From assembly GCA_024998705.1 (NCBI GenBank), contig JACOEF010000305.1:1-5672 (forward strand): a stretch of 5,672 nt of DNA, in the 5' to 3' direction. A model generated the notes under the pieces. The model was given only the letters and a program-made list of their open reading frames with translations, was not told the DNA's origin and made no database searches. Below are positions 5,213 through 5,672 of the stretch, piece by piece. The DNA is from Nitrospira sp. (lineage in GTDB: Bacteria > Nitrospirota > Nitrospiria > Nitrospirales > Nitrospiraceae). How positions within the stretch are numbered: the stretch's first letter is position 1; each line of letters opens with the position of its first letter. Both the position numbers and the translations under genes were made by a program.

Positions 5213-5672
5213 CGAACCAGCCATTCGATCCGCCATTGTCAAACGCCTGTCGCGACGGCACCACATCGTGACCGGCTTCGAATCGGGCGAGGATGTGATC
5301 CGGGCCGTCACCCAGCATGCGCCGGACCTCATCCTGCTGGATTTGAAGATGCCCGGCTTGGGAGGCGCCGAAACGCTTAGACAGCTCCGCCCGATCGCTC
5401 CCCAAACGTTGATCATCATGCTGACGGCCTATGGCACGGTGGAGGATGCGGTCGAAGCGATGCGGTTGGGAGCGTACGACTTCCTCATCAAATCGGTCGA
5501 TCTCTCCAGTGTGGACCCTGTCGTCGAACGCGCCGTCGAGTTCCTCACCCTGCGCCATCGGGTCGAATTTTCGCTTGAAGACCAGAACAATGCCTACGCG
5601 TTGGCCAATATCGATGCACGCAGCCCGGCGATGCAGCTGCTGCTCGGCCAGGTTCGGGATGTGGCGGAGAAC
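5184..5672 (+). CDS. NtrC-family sigma-54-dependent response regulator, N-terminal part only
   Basis: The frame is open from the ATG at 5184 to the window edge (163 codons) and overlaps the kinase end by 29 nt in another frame. It begins with a complete receiver domain: IYVTDDEPAIR with the acidic pair D9/D10, ILLDLKMPG with phospho-acceptor Asp53, the switch residue Thr81 in MLTAYG, and Lys103 in DFLIKS. The usual Pro after this Lys is Ser104. A linker follows, then ARSPAMQLLLGQVRDVAEN, which is the typical entry into the AAA+ sigma-54-interaction domain of NtrC-like activators, just before the Walker A loop. The ATPase, the GAFTGA loop and the Fis-type DNA-binding domain would lie beyond the edge and are not seen, so the class call rests on the linker. 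It is the evident partner of the upstream kinase and a candidate activator of the divergent sigma-54 promoter. Confidence 0.85.
   Translation, partial: MQATIYVTDDEPAIRSAIVKRLSRRHHIVTGFESGEDVIRAVTQHAPDLILLDLKMPGLGGAETLRQLRPIAPQTLIIMLTAYGTVEDAVEAMRLGAYDFLIKSVDLSSVDPVVERAVEFLTLRHRVEFSLEDQNNAYALANIDARSPAMQLLLGQVRDVAEN

Noticed and set aside
5055..5558. Minus-strand open frame of 167 codons opposite the kinase end and receiver domain
   Set aside because: The plus strand encodes a textbook receiver domain here; the antisense frame shows only low-complexity Arg/Asp/Val composition.
1..5672. CRISPR array, tRNA/rRNA, insertion sequence or phage features
   Set aside because: No repeat-spacer pattern, cloverleaf, transposase or terminal inverted repeats were seen on either strand by eye.

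Overview
The window is GC-rich bacterial DNA carrying two divergent gene blocks around one intergenic control region. Gene content and protein style (a FocA/NirC-type channel, a DHA2 efflux pump with an outer-membrane partner, a CHASE3-PAS kinase with an NtrC-type regulator) would fit a Gram-negative bacterium such as a Nitrospira-like nitrifier or a proteobacterium. The lipoprotein outer-membrane factor shows that the cell is diderm. The genus is a guess from general impression, not from a search.

Leftward block (minus strand, in order of transcription): a formate/nitrite transporter (FNT) family channel (2832-1975); after a 60-bp gap, a 14-TM DHA2/EmrB-type drug:H+ antiporter (1914-316); then, overlapping it by 4 nt (ATGA), an OprM/NodT-type outer-membrane efflux lipoprotein that runs off the left edge (319-1). 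The last gene has an in-frame TGA where the family normally has the first of two tryptophans, so it is broken, recoded or mis-sequenced.

Rightward block (plus strand): a membrane histidine kinase with the layout TM-CHASE3-TM-HAMP-PAS-HisKA-HATPase_c (about 3257-5212). It overlaps by 29 nt an NtrC-type response regulator (5184 to the right edge) whose receiver domain is complete but whose AAA+ and DNA-binding domains lie outside the window.

The most informative non-coding element is a near-consensus sigma-54 promoter on the minus strand at 2935-2918 (GG-N10-GC with GGCACG and TTGC), about 75 nt of leader ahead of the FNT start codon. Several inverted repeats upstream of it are candidate enhancer sites. 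The neighbouring regulator appears to belong to the sigma-54 activator family. The simplest model is therefore a self-contained circuit: the kinase senses a periplasmic or cytoplasmic signal, phosphorylates the NtrC-like regulator, and this switches on the divergent FNT-efflux operon through RpoN. The signal and the transported substrates cannot be read from the sequence.
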